NCBI RefSeq assembly: GCF_910588395.1
Contig: NZ_CAJUPA010000001.1
Span: 1-64,000, forward strand
Reading direction: 5' to 3'
DNA from: an uncultured Faecalibaculum sp.
Lineage (GTDB): Bacteria > Bacillota_I > Bacilli_A > Erysipelotrichales > Erysipelotrichaceae
DNA length: 64,000 nucleotides
Position 1 is the first letter of the stretch, and every line of letters begins with the position of its first letter. This document shows, one piece after another, positions 7,117 to 16,204 of the stretch. Under the pieces are notes generated by a model. The model did not search any database. It saw only the letters and a list, made by a program, of their open reading frames with translations, and was not told the DNA's origin. Position numbers and translations under genes: made by a program.

Positions 7117-8817
7117 TCAGTGAAGCAGGCTTAAAATGCGTTCCCGGACCAGATCGGCGGGAATCTCTTCTTTGATACCGCTTTCCCGTTCTGTCCATTC
7201 CACCATGCTATTGTCAATGCCCCGGCCGATCGTCACCCGGTACGGAATGCCAATGAGTTCCATGTCCTTGAACTTCACGCCGGCCCGTTCCGGACGGTCA
7301 TCCAGCAGCACCTTTACGCCGGCTTTCTTCAGTTCTTCATACAGCTCCTGTGCAGCCTTGGCCTGGGCTTCGTTCTTCATGGATACAGGCACAATGGCAA
7401 CCTGGAAGGGTGCAATTTCCAGAGGCCAGATCAGACCCGCGTCGTCATGATGCTGGTCTGCCACAGCTGCCATGCACCGTTCCAGACCGATGCCGTAGCT
7501 GCCCATCCATACCGGTTTGAGCTGATTGTTTTCGTCCAGATACTTCAGATCCATGCTTTCGGCGTATTTGGTTCCCAGCTTGAACAGGTTGCCCACTTCG
7601 ATGCCGTGTTCAAACAGCAGCGGTTTGCCGCAGTTCGGACAGATGTCCCCTTCCTGCACCTGCGCGATGTCCGCTGTCATGGCCGGTTCGAAATCCCGCA
7701 GATTCACATTCAGGAAGTGGTGATCTGTTTCATTGGCACCCACGATGAAGTTTTTCTTCTTCAGCACCTGGCGGTCCAGAATCACGGGAATGTCCAGACC
7801 CACCGGACCTGCAAAGCCGACAGCAGCCCCGGTGGCTTTCTGCACCTGTTCCGGAGTGGCCAGGTTCAGCTCCAGCGCTCCAAGCAGCTTGCCGGCTTTG
7901 GTTTCGTTCAGTTCCCTGTCTCCGGGCAGACAGAAGGCATACAGTTTGCCATCTGCGTCATAGATCAGCGTCTTGACAAAATCGGACGGTTCCCGCTCCA
8001 GGAATGCGGAAATCTCTTCAATGGTGCCCGCATTGGGCGTGTGCCGCTTTTCCATCTCCAGAAGCTCTGCCTCTTCGGTTTCCGCCACATCCGGCACTTC
8101 GGTGATCTCCAGATTGGAAGAGAAGCCGCATTCCGGACAGTGCACCACCGTATCCTCGCCAATGGAGGACAGTGCCTGGAACTCCTCTGAAAGCAGGCCG
8201 CCCATCACACCGGTATCCGCCTTGACAATGCGGTAGTCCAGACCCAGCCGGTCAAAGATCCGGCAGTAGGCGTCATACATTTTCCGATAGCCTTCGTCCA
8301 GTCCTTCTTCATTGATATCAAAGGTATAGGCATCTTTCATGATGAATTCCCGCACACGGATCAGACCGAATCTGGGCCGGGGTTCATCCCGGTATTTGTG
8401 CTGGATCTGATACAGGTTGTAGGGAAAATCCTTGTAGCTGCGACCGTCCATGGCAGCTGCCACGGTGAACAGTTCTTCATGGGTGGGACCCAGAGAGTAG
8501 GATTTGCCATAGCGGTCCTTCAGGGTGAACATGTTGGCGCCGAAGGCTTCCCGGCGGCCGGACTTGATGTATACCTCCTCCGGAATGATGGCTGGCATCA
8601 GCAGTTCCTGGGCACCCTTGGCGTCCATTTCCTCCCGGACTACTTCTTCAATGTTCTTCAGCACTTTCTTGCCCATGGGCATGATCATGTAGATGCCGTT
8701 GGAGACTTTTTTGATCATTCCCGCACGCACCAGCAGGTTGCTGGAGATGCTGTCTTCATCGCGGGCATTTTCCCGCAGCGTATAAAAAAAGCTTTCACTC
8801 AGTTTCATGGAAGTCAT
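7117..8817 (-). CDS. proS: Prolyl-tRNA synthetase
   Basis: 566 aa, charges tRNA-Pro with proline in the cytoplasm. The bacterial-type layout is clear: class II motif 1 around GIYMIMPMGKKVLKN, motif 2 RDEPRPRFGLIRVREF, an inserted YbaK-like editing domain (about residues 225-400, FVKTLIYDADGKLYAFCLPGD), motif 3 GSYGIGLERCMAA and an anticodon-binding C-terminus. A -10 box sits directly before the upstream in-frame ATG at 8835, so a transcript would start at about that codon. ATG 8817, preceded by GAAAGTGAG, or 8808 is therefore the likelier start. Confidence 0.95.
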   Translation of the reverse strand: MTSMKLSESFFYTLRENARDEDSISSNLLVRAGMIKKVSNGIYMIMPMGKKVLKNIEEVVREEMDAKGAQELLMPAIIPEEVYIKSGRREAFGANMFTLKDRYGKSYSLGPTHEELFTVAAAMDGRSYKDFPYNLYQIQHKYRDEPRPRFGLIRVREFIMKDAYTFDINEEGLDEGYRKMYDAYCRIFDRLGLDYRIVKADTGVMGGLLSEEFQALSSIGEDTVVHCPECGFSSNLEITEVPDVAETEEAELLEMEKRHTPNAGTIEEISAFLEREPSDFVKTLIYDADGKLYAFCLPGDRELNETKAGKLLGALELNLATPEQVQKATGAAVGFAGPVGLDIPVILDRQVLKKKNFIVGANETDHHFLNVNLRDFEPAMTADIAQVQEGDICPNCGKPLLFEHGIEVGNLFKLGTKYAESMDLKYLDENNQLKPVWMGSYGIGLERCMAAVADQHHDDAGLIWPLEIAPFQVAIVPVSMKNEAQAKAAQELYEELKKAGVKVLLDDRPERAGVKFKDMELIGIPYRVTIGRGIDNSMVEWTERESGIKEEIPADLVRERILSLLH

Positions 8818-8836
8818 TCTCACTTTCGTACCCATA

Positions 8837-8866
8837 ATTATAATCCCAATATATGGTTGGTGTCAT
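8837..8866 (-). promoter_or_regulatory. proS promoter
   Basis: Minus strand ATGACA (8866-8861), 18-bp spacer, TATAAT (8842-8837). The start point would fall near 8830, only ~15 bases before the chosen start codon. Confidence 0.65.
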
Positions 8867-8892
8867 CCGGTGACGCAGCCTCTGCGGGATGA

Positions 8893-8925
8893 AGAAAAGG
8901 GAACCGTTCAATTCCCGGTTCCCTT
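8893..8925 (-). terminator. Terminator of the six-gene minus-strand operon
   Basis: AAGGGAACCG / CGGTTCCCTT stem whose loop contains the stop codon of the U32 gene; TTTTCTTC follows on the minus strand. Confidence 0.75.
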
Positions 8926-10128
8926 CAGGGTTTTGCGGATCATGGCGCCAGCCTGCACCAGTCCGTCCCAGCGGACTCTGACCTCCTGCATCGGCTTGTT
9001 CAGAATGGCAGGATGCTGTCCTTCATCATCCAGCACATCCTGAAAATGAATGATCTGCGGCAGAATATCCGGTCCGAAGATCTCCAGCTCCTGCCCGGGA
9101 TCCAGCCGGTTCCGGACCTGAATCCGGATCCAGCCCTCCTCATCCCGCTCAGAGAGAACCAGAGCGGTGAACTCCTGGGTCACCAGTTCCGCATGTTCCC
9201 GGTACAGCTGCATATGGCTGTCCGGAATCCCTTCCAGAAATCCCGGTCCGGTGGGGCGGTTCTCCGCTTTGTCCAGCTGCTGTTCCAGTTCTTCAAGGAA
9301 CTCCTCTGTGATGGACTCACCCGCATTGACTGCATCGATCAGACGGCGGTAGGTGCTGACCACCGTGGCCAGATAATAGGCGGATTTCATGCGGCCTTCG
9401 ATTTTCAGGGAGGCGACCCCGGCTTCCATCAGCACAGGGATTTCCCGCAGCCCCCGCAGGTCTTTGCTGGACATGGAAAAGAGTTTGTTTTCCGCTGTCA
9501 GCTCTTCTTTCCCGGGACCGGATTCAAAAATCCGGTATTTCCAGCGGCAGGACTGGGCACAGCCACCCCGGTTGGCATCCCGGTTGGTCAGATGATTGCT
9601 CAGGACACACCGCCCGGAATAAGATACGCACATCCCGCCGTGAATGAAGGCTTCTATGGCGATGTCGGAATGTTCGCAGATCTGCCGGATCTGTTCCATC
9701 GTGCATTCCCGTCCCAGGACCACCCGGTCCATGCCCTGATTCTGCCAGAATTTCACAGTGGCGGAATTCACGGAGGAATGCTGAGTGGAAACATGGCGTT
9801 CAAACCGGCAGCCAAGCCGGCGGGCCCGGTCAAGAATCCAGGGGCTGGCGGCAATGATCGCATCCACATGAGCATCATCCAGGGCTTTCAGCCAGTCATC
9901 CAGCCCCTCCAGGTCTTCTTCATGGGGAATCATGTTCACGGTCACATGCACCGCCGCGTTCCGGGCGTGGGCATAGTCTGTCAGTTCCCGGATCTGTTCA
10001 ATGCTGAAATTGGACGCCCGGGAGCGCAGGGAAAATGCCTGGCCGCCAATGTAGACTGCATCTGCCCCGTAGTCAATGGCTGTTTTGGCTTTTTCCAGAT
10101 TGCCAGCCGGTGCCAGCAGTTCAATCAC
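8908..10128 (-). CDS. U32 family protein, TrhP2/YrrO-like tRNA uridine hydroxylation factor
   Basis: 406 aa. It opens with MIELLAPAGNLEKAK and YGADAVYIGG, the U32 signature, and carries GGMCVSYSGRC and NRGGCAQSCRWKY with the conserved cysteines of this family. U32 proteins were once called peptidases; YegQ/TrhP and Bacillus YrrO are now known to take part in prephenate-dependent 5-hydroxyuridine formation at tRNA U34. The preceding gene encodes a short U32 partner and overlaps it by four bases (ATGA), the same paired arrangement as Bacillus yrrN-yrrO. The last gene of the operon. Confidence 0.85.
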   Translation of the reverse strand: MIELLAPAGNLEKAKTAIDYGADAVYIGGQAFSLRSRASNFSIEQIRELTDYAHARNAAVHVTVNMIPHEEDLEGLDDWLKALDDAHVDAIIAASPWILDRARRLGCRFERHVSTQHSSVNSATVKFWQNQGMDRVVLGRECTMEQIRQICEHSDIAIEAFIHGGMCVSYSGRCVLSNHLTNRDANRGGCAQSCRWKYRIFESGPGKEELTAENKLFSMSSKDLRGLREIPVLMEAGVASLKIEGRMKSAYYLATVVSTYRRLIDAVNAGESITEEFLEELEQQLDKAENRPTGPGFLEGIPDSHMQLYREHAELVTQEFTALVLSERDEEGWIRIQVRNRLDPGQELEIFGPDILPQIIHFQDVLDDEGQHPAILNKPMQEVRVRWDGLVQAGAMIRKTLKGTGN

Positions 10129-10997
10129 AGTGACTCCCCCTTTGTCTTGACGCTCTGACGGTGCCAGATGGCATCACTGCCGATACAGTCATCCTCTGCC
10201 GCTTTGCCCTGCAGAACTGCCTGACAGAGTGCAACTGTCCGGTCTCTCTGTTCCGGTGTCAGAAACCGGCTGTCAATGCGCATTCGGTCAATTCCGGCTG
10301 CCTGCAGCTGTGGCAGCTGTTTCAGACTGCTGACAGCTTCCGGAGAGAACAGAACCGTGCCGGCTTCCTGTTCCAGGACCGTGATCCGGCTGCTGCGGGT
10401 GCTTTCCTGCAGTTCGAATACGCCTGGCCCAATCCGTGGATTGCCCGTTTCCTGACCATAGGCGCTCAAAAGCCGGCGGCGGGAGGTCAGAACAGGATAA
10501 TATCCCTGGATCTGAATCTCCAGCCCGCCGGTTTTCCCGGCGATCTGCAGCACTTCCTCCAGAGACAGTTCATGAGCCAGGGAAACCACATCCGCGCCCA
10601 TGCGCTGCAGGGTCTTCACATCCGCACTGCTGCAGACCAGCGTATCCGGCTGAAAGATCAGCAGGCCTTCATACCCCGCTGCCTTTGCAGCCATGTACAC
10701 TGCTTCATCTCCATAATAAATGCCATCCGCATCCAGCAGCTGCTGCAACAGTGAATCCAGTGCCGGCAGCTGTTCCTCCATGATGAATCCCGGCAGCATG
10801 GCATAGAGTTTCTGTCCGCTGTTTCGGGTTGTCTGGCGCAGTGCAGGCCACTCCTCTGCCTGGAAAGGCGCTGGATAGCCCTGGGCAAAGGGCGCGATGG
10901 GCACTGCCAGGCTCACGTCCCTGCGCAGGGGATCGGGCCGATTGAGCACCAGAATCAGTTCCGGTGATCCGTTCTGTTCCATGGATTTGCTGTTCAT
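10125..10997 (-). CDS. Short U32-related protein, TrhP1/YrrN-like partner
   Basis: 290 aa. The sequence follows the U32 TIM-barrel pattern without the cysteine motifs: DGIYYGDEAVYMAAKAAGY, FQPDTLVCSSADVKTLQRMGADVVSLAHELSLEE... and QIQGYYPVLTSRRRLL, ending in a RIDSRFLT segment as in YrrN. It is inferred to form a complex with the downstream long U32 protein. Start and stop both overlap neighbours by ATGA, so translation is probably coupled with the GH31 gene upstream and the long U32 gene downstream. Confidence 0.7.
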   Translation of the reverse strand: MNSKSMEQNGSPELILVLNRPDPLRRDVSLAVPIAPFAQGYPAPFQAEEWPALRQTTRNSGQKLYAMLPGFIMEEQLPALDSLLQQLLDADGIYYGDEAVYMAAKAAGYEGLLIFQPDTLVCSSADVKTLQRMGADVVSLAHELSLEEVLQIAGKTGGLEIQIQGYYPVLTSRRRLLSAYGQETGNPRIGPGVFELQESTRSSRITVLEQEAGTVLFSPEAVSSLKQLPQLQAAGIDRMRIDSRFLTPEQRDRTVALCQAVLQGKAAEDDCIGSDAIWHRQSVKTKGESL

Positions 10998-12967
10998 GTT
11001 GTTGCCTCCATCGTCCGGATGCTCACAGCCGCATTCTGATGAATGCCGTCATCCGTCCACAGTTCATAGCTTCCCTGCCCCGCCAGTTTGAGGTGATCCC
11101 GGTCCAGTGTGACCGTGCTGTTTGCCGGTGCTGCCAGAGGAATGGATTTTCCCTGCCGCAGGAAAAAGATACCTGCATCCATGGGCATATCCACCCAGTG
11201 CCAGCCGGCTTCCATGGGGGTCATATGGCAGTCTGTTTCCGTGAGTTCCACTTTTGTCATGGCCTCCGGCAGCCACACCATCCGGCCGGTGCTGTTCTGT
11301 TTCGTGACCGGCGCAATCATTACCTCCTGCCCGAAAAGCAGCTGATCTTCACACTGCCGGCTGATTTCATCATCCCAGACAAAAGCCAGCGGTGAAAACA
11401 TCACAGAATCCTGTTCCCTGGCTTTGAGCAGTTCGCTGTAGATATAGGGAATCAGACGGTAGCGCACTTTCAGCAGAGTACGGAAAGCGTCCAGGTTTTT
11501 GAACTGCCAGGGTTCCTGCCGCCGGGTTCCCAGGGCAGAATGATTCCGGAACAGCGGTGTGAACAGACTGGCCTGCATGAACCGCAGGACCAGATCTTCC
11601 GTGGTGTTCTGACCGAAACCGCCCAGATCGCAGCCCACATACAGGAATCCCGCCATATTCAGCGCAGGCAGCTGTGCCAGCAGCAGACTGATGTGGCTCC
11701 ACCAGCTGCAGTTGTCGCCGGTCCAGATTCCGCCATACCGGTGGGCACCGATATGACTGGCCCGGGAATACAGTAGCGTCCGTTCTTCTCTTGCCTGAGA
11801 GAAATACCGGGAAGCCGCTTCCGTCATTTTGCCGCCATAGAGGTTGTGCACATCTTCGTGGCAGATCCGCCCCTGTCCGGTATTGTGGAAAAACCGGGCA
11901 TAATCCTCCGGATCGTTTTTGAGACCGGAGACTGCGGATTCAAAGGACAGGAAGCCGGATTTGTCCTTCTGGAACTGATCCCAGATCCGGTTGAGTTTGT
12001 CCAGTCCCGGACGGGAGAAGAACAGAGCCGGTTCATTCATGTCATTCCAGAATCCCTCAATGCCCAGATCCAGCAGACCCTGATACTGCCGGCCGAACCA
12101 GGCAGCGGCTTCCGGATTCAGAAAATCCGGAAAGACAGAAAAACCGGGCCAGACAGCACCCACGAAGGGCTCTCCGTTTTCCATGGTGCAGAAATATCCC
12201 TTCTCCAGCCCTTCCCGGTAGACACCGTAGTCCGGGTCTTCCTTGATGCCGGCGTCGATGATGGGGATCAGGCGGATGCCATCCTGCTTCAGATCCGCAC
12301 TCAGCTGTTTCAGATTTCCGAATTCCGTCTGGTTCAGCGTAAAGTCACGGAATCCATCCATGTAATCGATGTCCATGCAGATCATGTCCAGCGGCAGATC
12401 CAGCTGGCGGTACCCGCTGGCGATTTCCCGGAATTCTGTTTCTGTCCGGTATCCCCACCGGCTCTGGGCTGCCCCCAGGGCGAAAAGCGGCGGCAGCCAG
12501 GATTTGGCTGCAAGCCGCCGGAATTCCTGCACAGCTTCCAGAGGTGTGGCAGCCTGCAGGTGATAGATGGTCAGATTCGGGCTGGCTGCATCCACAAAGA
12601 GTCTGTCAGGATCTGTGGCTGCCACATCAAAGGTGATCCGGCCGGGTGTGTCAAAAAACCAGATCTCCGGACTGGGCCGGTCAATCAGCAGCATATTGTG
12701 ACTGCCGTAGAGCGAGCGTTTGTCTTCGGTATGACTGAAATCATCCGAGTTCCAGGACTCATAGATATGCCCCCGCTTGTTCTGTCCCCGGACAGCCTCT
12801 CCCAGTCCCAGCACCAGGGCACCGGGTTCCAGGGACAGCGTAAAATGGAAACCCGAATCGTCCAGGGAGACTTGCGCCCGGTCAAATCCTTCTGTATCCG
12901 GTACATCGCCGATCACGACAGCGCCGGTATCCAGGGGTGTGCCGATGGTGAGTTTTTCCGCAGTCAT
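10994..12967 (-). CDS. Glycoside hydrolase family 31 (alpha-glucosidase type)
   Basis: 657 aa, no signal peptide, so cytoplasmic. The catalytic nucleophile is Asp309 in GFWNDMNEP. The acid/base is Asp418 in YGGIWTGDN. LGAAQSRWGYRTETE and MDIDYMDGF mark the barrel entry and substrate Asp. GH31 enzymes retain anomeric configuration and cleave alpha-glucosidic (also alpha-xylosidic or sulfoquinovosidic) bonds; the exact substrate is not assigned. Overlaps DegV upstream by one base (TGATG) and the short U32 gene downstream by four. Its place in an operon with tRNA modification genes is unexpected. Confidence 0.9.
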   Translation of the reverse strand: MTAEKLTIGTPLDTGAVVIGDVPDTEGFDRAQVSLDDSGFHFTLSLEPGALVLGLGEAVRGQNKRGHIYESWNSDDFSHTEDKRSLYGSHNMLLIDRPSPEIWFFDTPGRITFDVAATDPDRLFVDAASPNLTIYHLQAATPLEAVQEFRRLAAKSWLPPLFALGAAQSRWGYRTETEFREIASGYRQLDLPLDMICMDIDYMDGFRDFTLNQTEFGNLKQLSADLKQDGIRLIPIIDAGIKEDPDYGVYREGLEKGYFCTMENGEPFVGAVWPGFSVFPDFLNPEAAAWFGRQYQGLLDLGIEGFWNDMNEPALFFSRPGLDKLNRIWDQFQKDKSGFLSFESAVSGLKNDPEDYARFFHNTGQGRICHEDVHNLYGGKMTEAASRYFSQAREERTLLYSRASHIGAHRYGGIWTGDNCSWWSHISLLLAQLPALNMAGFLYVGCDLGGFGQNTTEDLVLRFMQASLFTPLFRNHSALGTRRQEPWQFKNLDAFRTLLKVRYRLIPYIYSELLKAREQDSVMFSPLAFVWDDEISRQCEDQLLFGQEVMIAPVTKQNSTGRMVWLPEAMTKVELTETDCHMTPMEAGWHWVDMPMDAGIFFLRQGKSIPLAAPANSTVTLDRDHLKLAGQGSYELWTDDGIHQNAAVSIRTMEATT

Positions 12968-13800
12968 CAGCTGTTCTTCTTCTCAAACCAGGCAGCGGCA
13001 ATGGCTCCTGGACCTGTATGGGTTCCAATGGCGCAGCCGACATTGACTGTTTCGGCTTCATGCCCCTGGAGCAGATCACCGTTTTCCGCCAGATACGCCT
13101 GCAGCGTGGCATCATCCGTACCGGTGTAGCCAAGGGCAACAGGTCTGGTGAAATCAATGCCGGAAGCGGAAATCGCATCCGTGAGGTAAGCCCGGCCTTT
13201 TTTCGCACCTCTGGCTTTTCCCTTGACGACAACCTCGCCGTTTTCCACTGCCACGACCGGTTTGATTTTCAGCAGGGTACCCGCCATGGCAGCCACACTG
13301 GATACCCGGCCGCCTTTCTGCAGATACTCCAGCGTATCCAGCAGCGCCAGCAGCCGGATCTGTTTCTTCTCTTCCTCCAGAATTCGGACGGCTTCCTCCA
13401 GGGACAGCCCCTGGTTCTGCAGCTCCGTCGCCCGTCTGACCAGAATCATTTCGCCGATCGTCACGGATTCACTGTCCAGAACCGATACATTGCCTTCGCA
13501 GAGGGAAGCACCCAGGCAGGCGCTCTGGTATGTGCCGGAGAGTCTGGAGGACAGGCAGATCACCAGAACATCCTTTCCGTTTTCCTGCGCTTTCCGGATG
13601 GCTTCTTCATAGACACCCGGTGCGATCTGACTGGTCTTGGGCAGGACATCGCTGTCCTCCAGCTTCCGGTAAAACTCCTGACGGGACAGGGTTTCTCCAT
13701 CCAGCCAGGTTTGCCCGTCAATGGTGACATTCAGAGGCAGGACAGTTAGTCCAGGTGCACTCTGCAGATCGCATCCAGAATCTGTGATGATTTCAAACAT
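12967..13800 (-). CDS. DegV family fatty acid-binding protein (FakB-like)
   Basis: 277 aa. It shows the DegV pattern: FEIITDSGCDL at the N-terminus, KTSQIAPGVYEEA, VICLSSRLSGTYQSA (the Ser/Thr loop that holds the fatty acid carboxylate) and RLLALLDTLEYLQKGGRVS. FakB-type DegV proteins present exogenous fatty acids to the kinase FakA for incorporation into phospholipid. No fakA is in this window. The start overlaps the end of the HAD gene by eight bases. Confidence 0.9.
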   Translation of the reverse strand: MFEIITDSGCDLQSAPGLTVLPLNVTIDGQTWLDGETLSRQEFYRKLEDSDVLPKTSQIAPGVYEEAIRKAQENGKDVLVICLSSRLSGTYQSACLGASLCEGNVSVLDSESVTIGEMILVRRATELQNQGLSLEEAVRILEEEKKQIRLLALLDTLEYLQKGGRVSSVAAMAGTLLKIKPVVAVENGEVVVKGKARGAKKGRAYLTDAISASGIDFTRPVALGYTGTDDATLQAYLAENGDLLQGHEAETVNVGCAIGTHTGPGAIAAAWFEKKNS

Positions 13801-14473
13801 GTTTTTCTCCTTCCAGCTGCCGCAGCAGAGCGGTCAGCTCACTTTCTGTATAAACAGCATAATCAGCTGCCGGCCCTGATTCCTGGTGCCGGCGGTTGAA
13901 ATGAATGGTATGCCAGCCCAGAGCTTTGGCTCCTTCCATGTCATTGACGTAATTGTCGCCAATGTACCAGAAATCCTCCGGCTGGTCCGTGACGGCTTCG
14001 AAAGCCCGGCGATCGGGTTTGGCATATCCGATCTGCCCGCTGGTGAAAGTGTGATTCTCCGGGAAGAACCGTTTCGTATCCAGCGCGGCAAATTTCCGTC
14101 GCTGGTGCTCATCCGGTCCATTGGACAGAATCCACAACCCGGAACAGGTCCCGGACAGCCATGTTTCCAGCACCGGATCCATCCGGATGTCGTTCTGTGC
14201 CTGCCGGTATGCCTGCTGAAACGCCTGTGCCTGTTCTGGAGAGATGGGCTGGCCAAGACGCCGGCAGCCTTCCTGTATCCGCCAGGCACCGGACTCGTCC
14301 ACGGTCATGGCACCTTCCTGAACCAGATGAAACACTTCATCGGACAGCTGTCTGGTCATGACGTAAAATTCTTCCGGGTCCGCCCTGAGATCCGGAAGAA
14401 TTGCCAGGCAGGCTGCATCAAAGGGCTGCCGCATATCATACAGCGTATCGTCGCAGTCAAAGCAGAAGTTCAT
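13793..14473 (-). CDS. HAD-superfamily hydrolase (YjjG-like)
   Basis: 226 aa. Motif I FDCDDTLYD is at residues 4-12, motif II LWILSNGP near residue 115, motif III Lys in YAKPDRRAFE and motif IV YIGDNYVNDMEGAK. The DxDDTL form and four-helix cap suggest the nucleotidase-like branch (YjjG/YsaA); the substrate is not determined. Overlaps by four bases with the small gene upstream and by eight with degV downstream. Confidence 0.85.
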   Translation of the reverse strand: MNFCFDCDDTLYDMRQPFDAACLAILPDLRADPEEFYVMTRQLSDEVFHLVQEGAMTVDESGAWRIQEGCRRLGQPISPEQAQAFQQAYRQAQNDIRMDPVLETWLSGTCSGLWILSNGPDEHQRRKFAALDTKRFFPENHTFTSGQIGYAKPDRRAFEAVTDQPEDFWYIGDNYVNDMEGAKALGWHTIHFNRRHQESGPAADYAVYTESELTALLRQLEGEKHV

Positions 14474-14751
14474 GAGTCCTCTCCTTCCCCGGTCTGTGCC
14501 GGCGTGTTCTGCAGCAGATGATCTCTGCCGGCGTCCGGATTCACAAAATCATCCCGGGTCCCGAACAGAACATACACCCGGTCGGATGTCATCTGCAGTT
14601 TCATCAGCCGGTCCATGAGCTCCGGATCAGCCTGCACCCCATCCTGCATCACCGCCAGCAGCAGCGGCTGCTCCGGTTCGCAGGATTCCAGCCGGGTCAG
14701 CAGTTCAGCTGCGGCGGCTTTGTTTTGCAAAGTCAGTGTTTTTGTTTTCAC
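14470..14751 (-). CDS. Small protein of unknown function (first gene of operon)
   Basis: About 93 aa from the GTG at 14751; the frame stays open to an ATG at 14790. A -10 box TATAAT at 14764-14759 with GTGGCA 17 bp before it puts the transcript start almost on the GTG, so a leaderless start is likely. The C-terminal half carries MDRLMKLQMTSDRVYVLFGTRDDF, a pattern also seen in the 79-aa protein at 33509-33748 (QKSDYVYVIWDR). No known domain recognised. Its stop overlaps the HAD gene by four bases. Confidence 0.6.
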   Translation of the reverse strand: MKTKTLTLQNKAAAAELLTRLESCEPEQPLLLAVMQDGVQADPELMDRLMKLQMTSDRVYVLFGTRDDFVNPDAGRDHLLQNTPAQTGEGEDS

Positions 14752-14758
14752 GGACTTG

Positions 14759-14815
14759 ATTATAGCATGCAGCAACAGTCCTGCCACCATACCCGGTCAG
14801 GCTGTCTGTTACAAT
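14759..14815. promoter_or_regulatory. Divergent promoters between the operon and the DUF308 fusion gene
   Basis: Minus strand: GTGGCA (14787-14782), 17-bp spacer, TATAAT (14764-14759). Plus strand: extended -10 TGTTACAAT ending at 14815, only six bases before the ATG at 14822. Confidence 0.5.
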
Positions 14816-14821
14816 GGGAGC

Positions 14822-16099
14822 ATGAAAAAAATACAAATCATTGAACTCGGAGCAGCTGTGCTCTTTCTGGCTGCGGGTGCGGGACTGCTTGTATGGCCGG
14901 GGCTCTCCGGCAGACTGCTGTACTGGATCATGACCGGTTTTCTGGCTGTCACCACGCTGGTGCTCTTCATCCGCCGCTTCACTACCGGCAGCCGGGTCAA
15001 TTACATTCTGGCTGCTGCCGCCCTGGCGCTGCTGCTCCTGGTCGCTTTCATGCCCGGTGTGCTGGCCAGTGTGGCATTTGGAATCTACATGCTGTTCTGC
15101 GCCATCTGCTATTTTCTCCAGGCGTATGCAGATGGCATGTCCAACTGGAAGGATCCATCTTCCCTGCTGTTTGGCTGCGCCTACCTGGCGCTGGCGCTCT
15201 TTCTGTTTCTGGCCCGTCACCATGACAGCCGGATGCTGCAGGTCGTGGTGGGCTGGTATCTGGTGTTTCAGGGACTGGAACTGCTGCTGGTGCATTCTGT
15301 CTCCCGACGCAGAAGATCTTTGGGGTACCGGGTCCTGAACCACATGACATCTCTGCCGGTGGCATTCGTCACCTTTCTTCCCTTCATGGTGCTGGAAACC
15401 ATGGAAAAACGCATCCGGACAGATGGGAGCATCAGCTATGACCGGAAGAAAACCGATGCCGAACCGGATCTGACGGTCTATATCCACACCGGCACAGAAG
15501 GGGTGCACGCTGTGGGGCATATGACATTCTGTTTTGAAGGTCTCATGTATTCCTACGGCAATTATGCAAAAAAGGAAGAGAAGCTGGCAGGCACACTGGG
15601 ACCGGCAGTGTTCTTCACCGTTTTGCCGGAGGTGTACATCAACAATTCCTGCATTTATGAAGGAACGACGCTGTATGGATTCGGACTGATCCTGACAGAC
15701 AGACAGAAAGACACGCTGCGAAACACCCTCAGAGATATGATGAATTCCATGGTCCGCTGGGCCTGTCCTCTGCAGCAGGATCCCCAGGGCTGGCAGCACC
15801 CGGAACAATGGTTCACCGACTACGCCAGCCGGCTGTTCTGGCGCACCGGCTGCAAATTCTGGCAGTTTACCAGAGGACAGTGGAAGACCTACTGGGTCAT
15901 GGGCACCAACTGCTCTCTGTTTGCCGAGACCATCCTGACAGCCGCCGGCTGCCGGATTCCCCGGAAAAAAGGCATTGTGTCTCCCGGCGAATACTTTCAG
16001 TATTTCCAGGAACTCTTTGCTGATCCGGACAGTCAGGTCATCAGCCGGCAGTGGCATACAGCCAGTGTTCCTGCCACACTGTACAGAACCTGGGCCTGA
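14822..16099 (+). CDS. DUF308-like membrane domain fused to a permuted papain-like (LRAT/NlpC-type) domain
   Basis: 425 aa. Residues 1-185 hold about six hydrophobic helices resembling DUF308/HdeD-type membrane proteins. Residues ~210-425 are soluble. His233 in AVGHMTFCFEG and Cys364 in GTNCSLFAETIL fit the circularly permuted papain-like order (His first, then N-C-x-x-F), as in LRAT and related NlpC/P60-like families. That assignment is by motif only. It could be a membrane-anchored amidase, peptidase or acyltransferase. The start at 14822 follows GGGAG by one base; with the -10 box six bases upstream a leaderless mRNA is possible. Confidence 0.65.
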   Translation: MKKIQIIELGAAVLFLAAGAGLLVWPGLSGRLLYWIMTGFLAVTTLVLFIRRFTTGSRVNYILAAAALALLLLVAFMPGVLASVAFGIYMLFCAICYFLQAYADGMSNWKDPSSLLFGCAYLALALFLFLARHHDSRMLQVVVGWYLVFQGLELLLVHSVSRRRRSLGYRVLNHMTSLPVAFVTFLPFMVLETMEKRIRTDGSISYDRKKTDAEPDLTVYIHTGTEGVHAVGHMTFCFEGLMYSYGNYAKKEEKLAGTLGPAVFFTVLPEVYINNSCIYEGTTLYGFGLILTDRQKDTLRNTLRDMMNSMVRWACPLQQDPQGWQHPEQWFTDYASRLFWRTGCKFWQFTRGQWKTYWVMGTNCSLFAETILTAAGCRIPRKKGIVSPGEYFQYFQELFADPDSQVISRQWHTASVPATLYRTWA

Positions 16100-16118
16100 T
16101 CCAAAGGCAGTCAGGAGA

Positions 16119-16170
16119 GAAAAACCCGGAACCTGCTGGCAAACAGCCTGCAGATTCCGGGTTGTTTTGT
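16119..16170. terminator. Bidirectional terminator
   Basis: AACCCGGAA / TTCCGGGTT stem around a 23-nt loop between two converging genes; T-rich tails on both strands, better on minus (TTTTTCTC). Confidence 0.75.
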
Positions 16171-16204
16171 TCTGTCAGACAGCTGTTTCAGAACGCTGTC
16201 GTTT

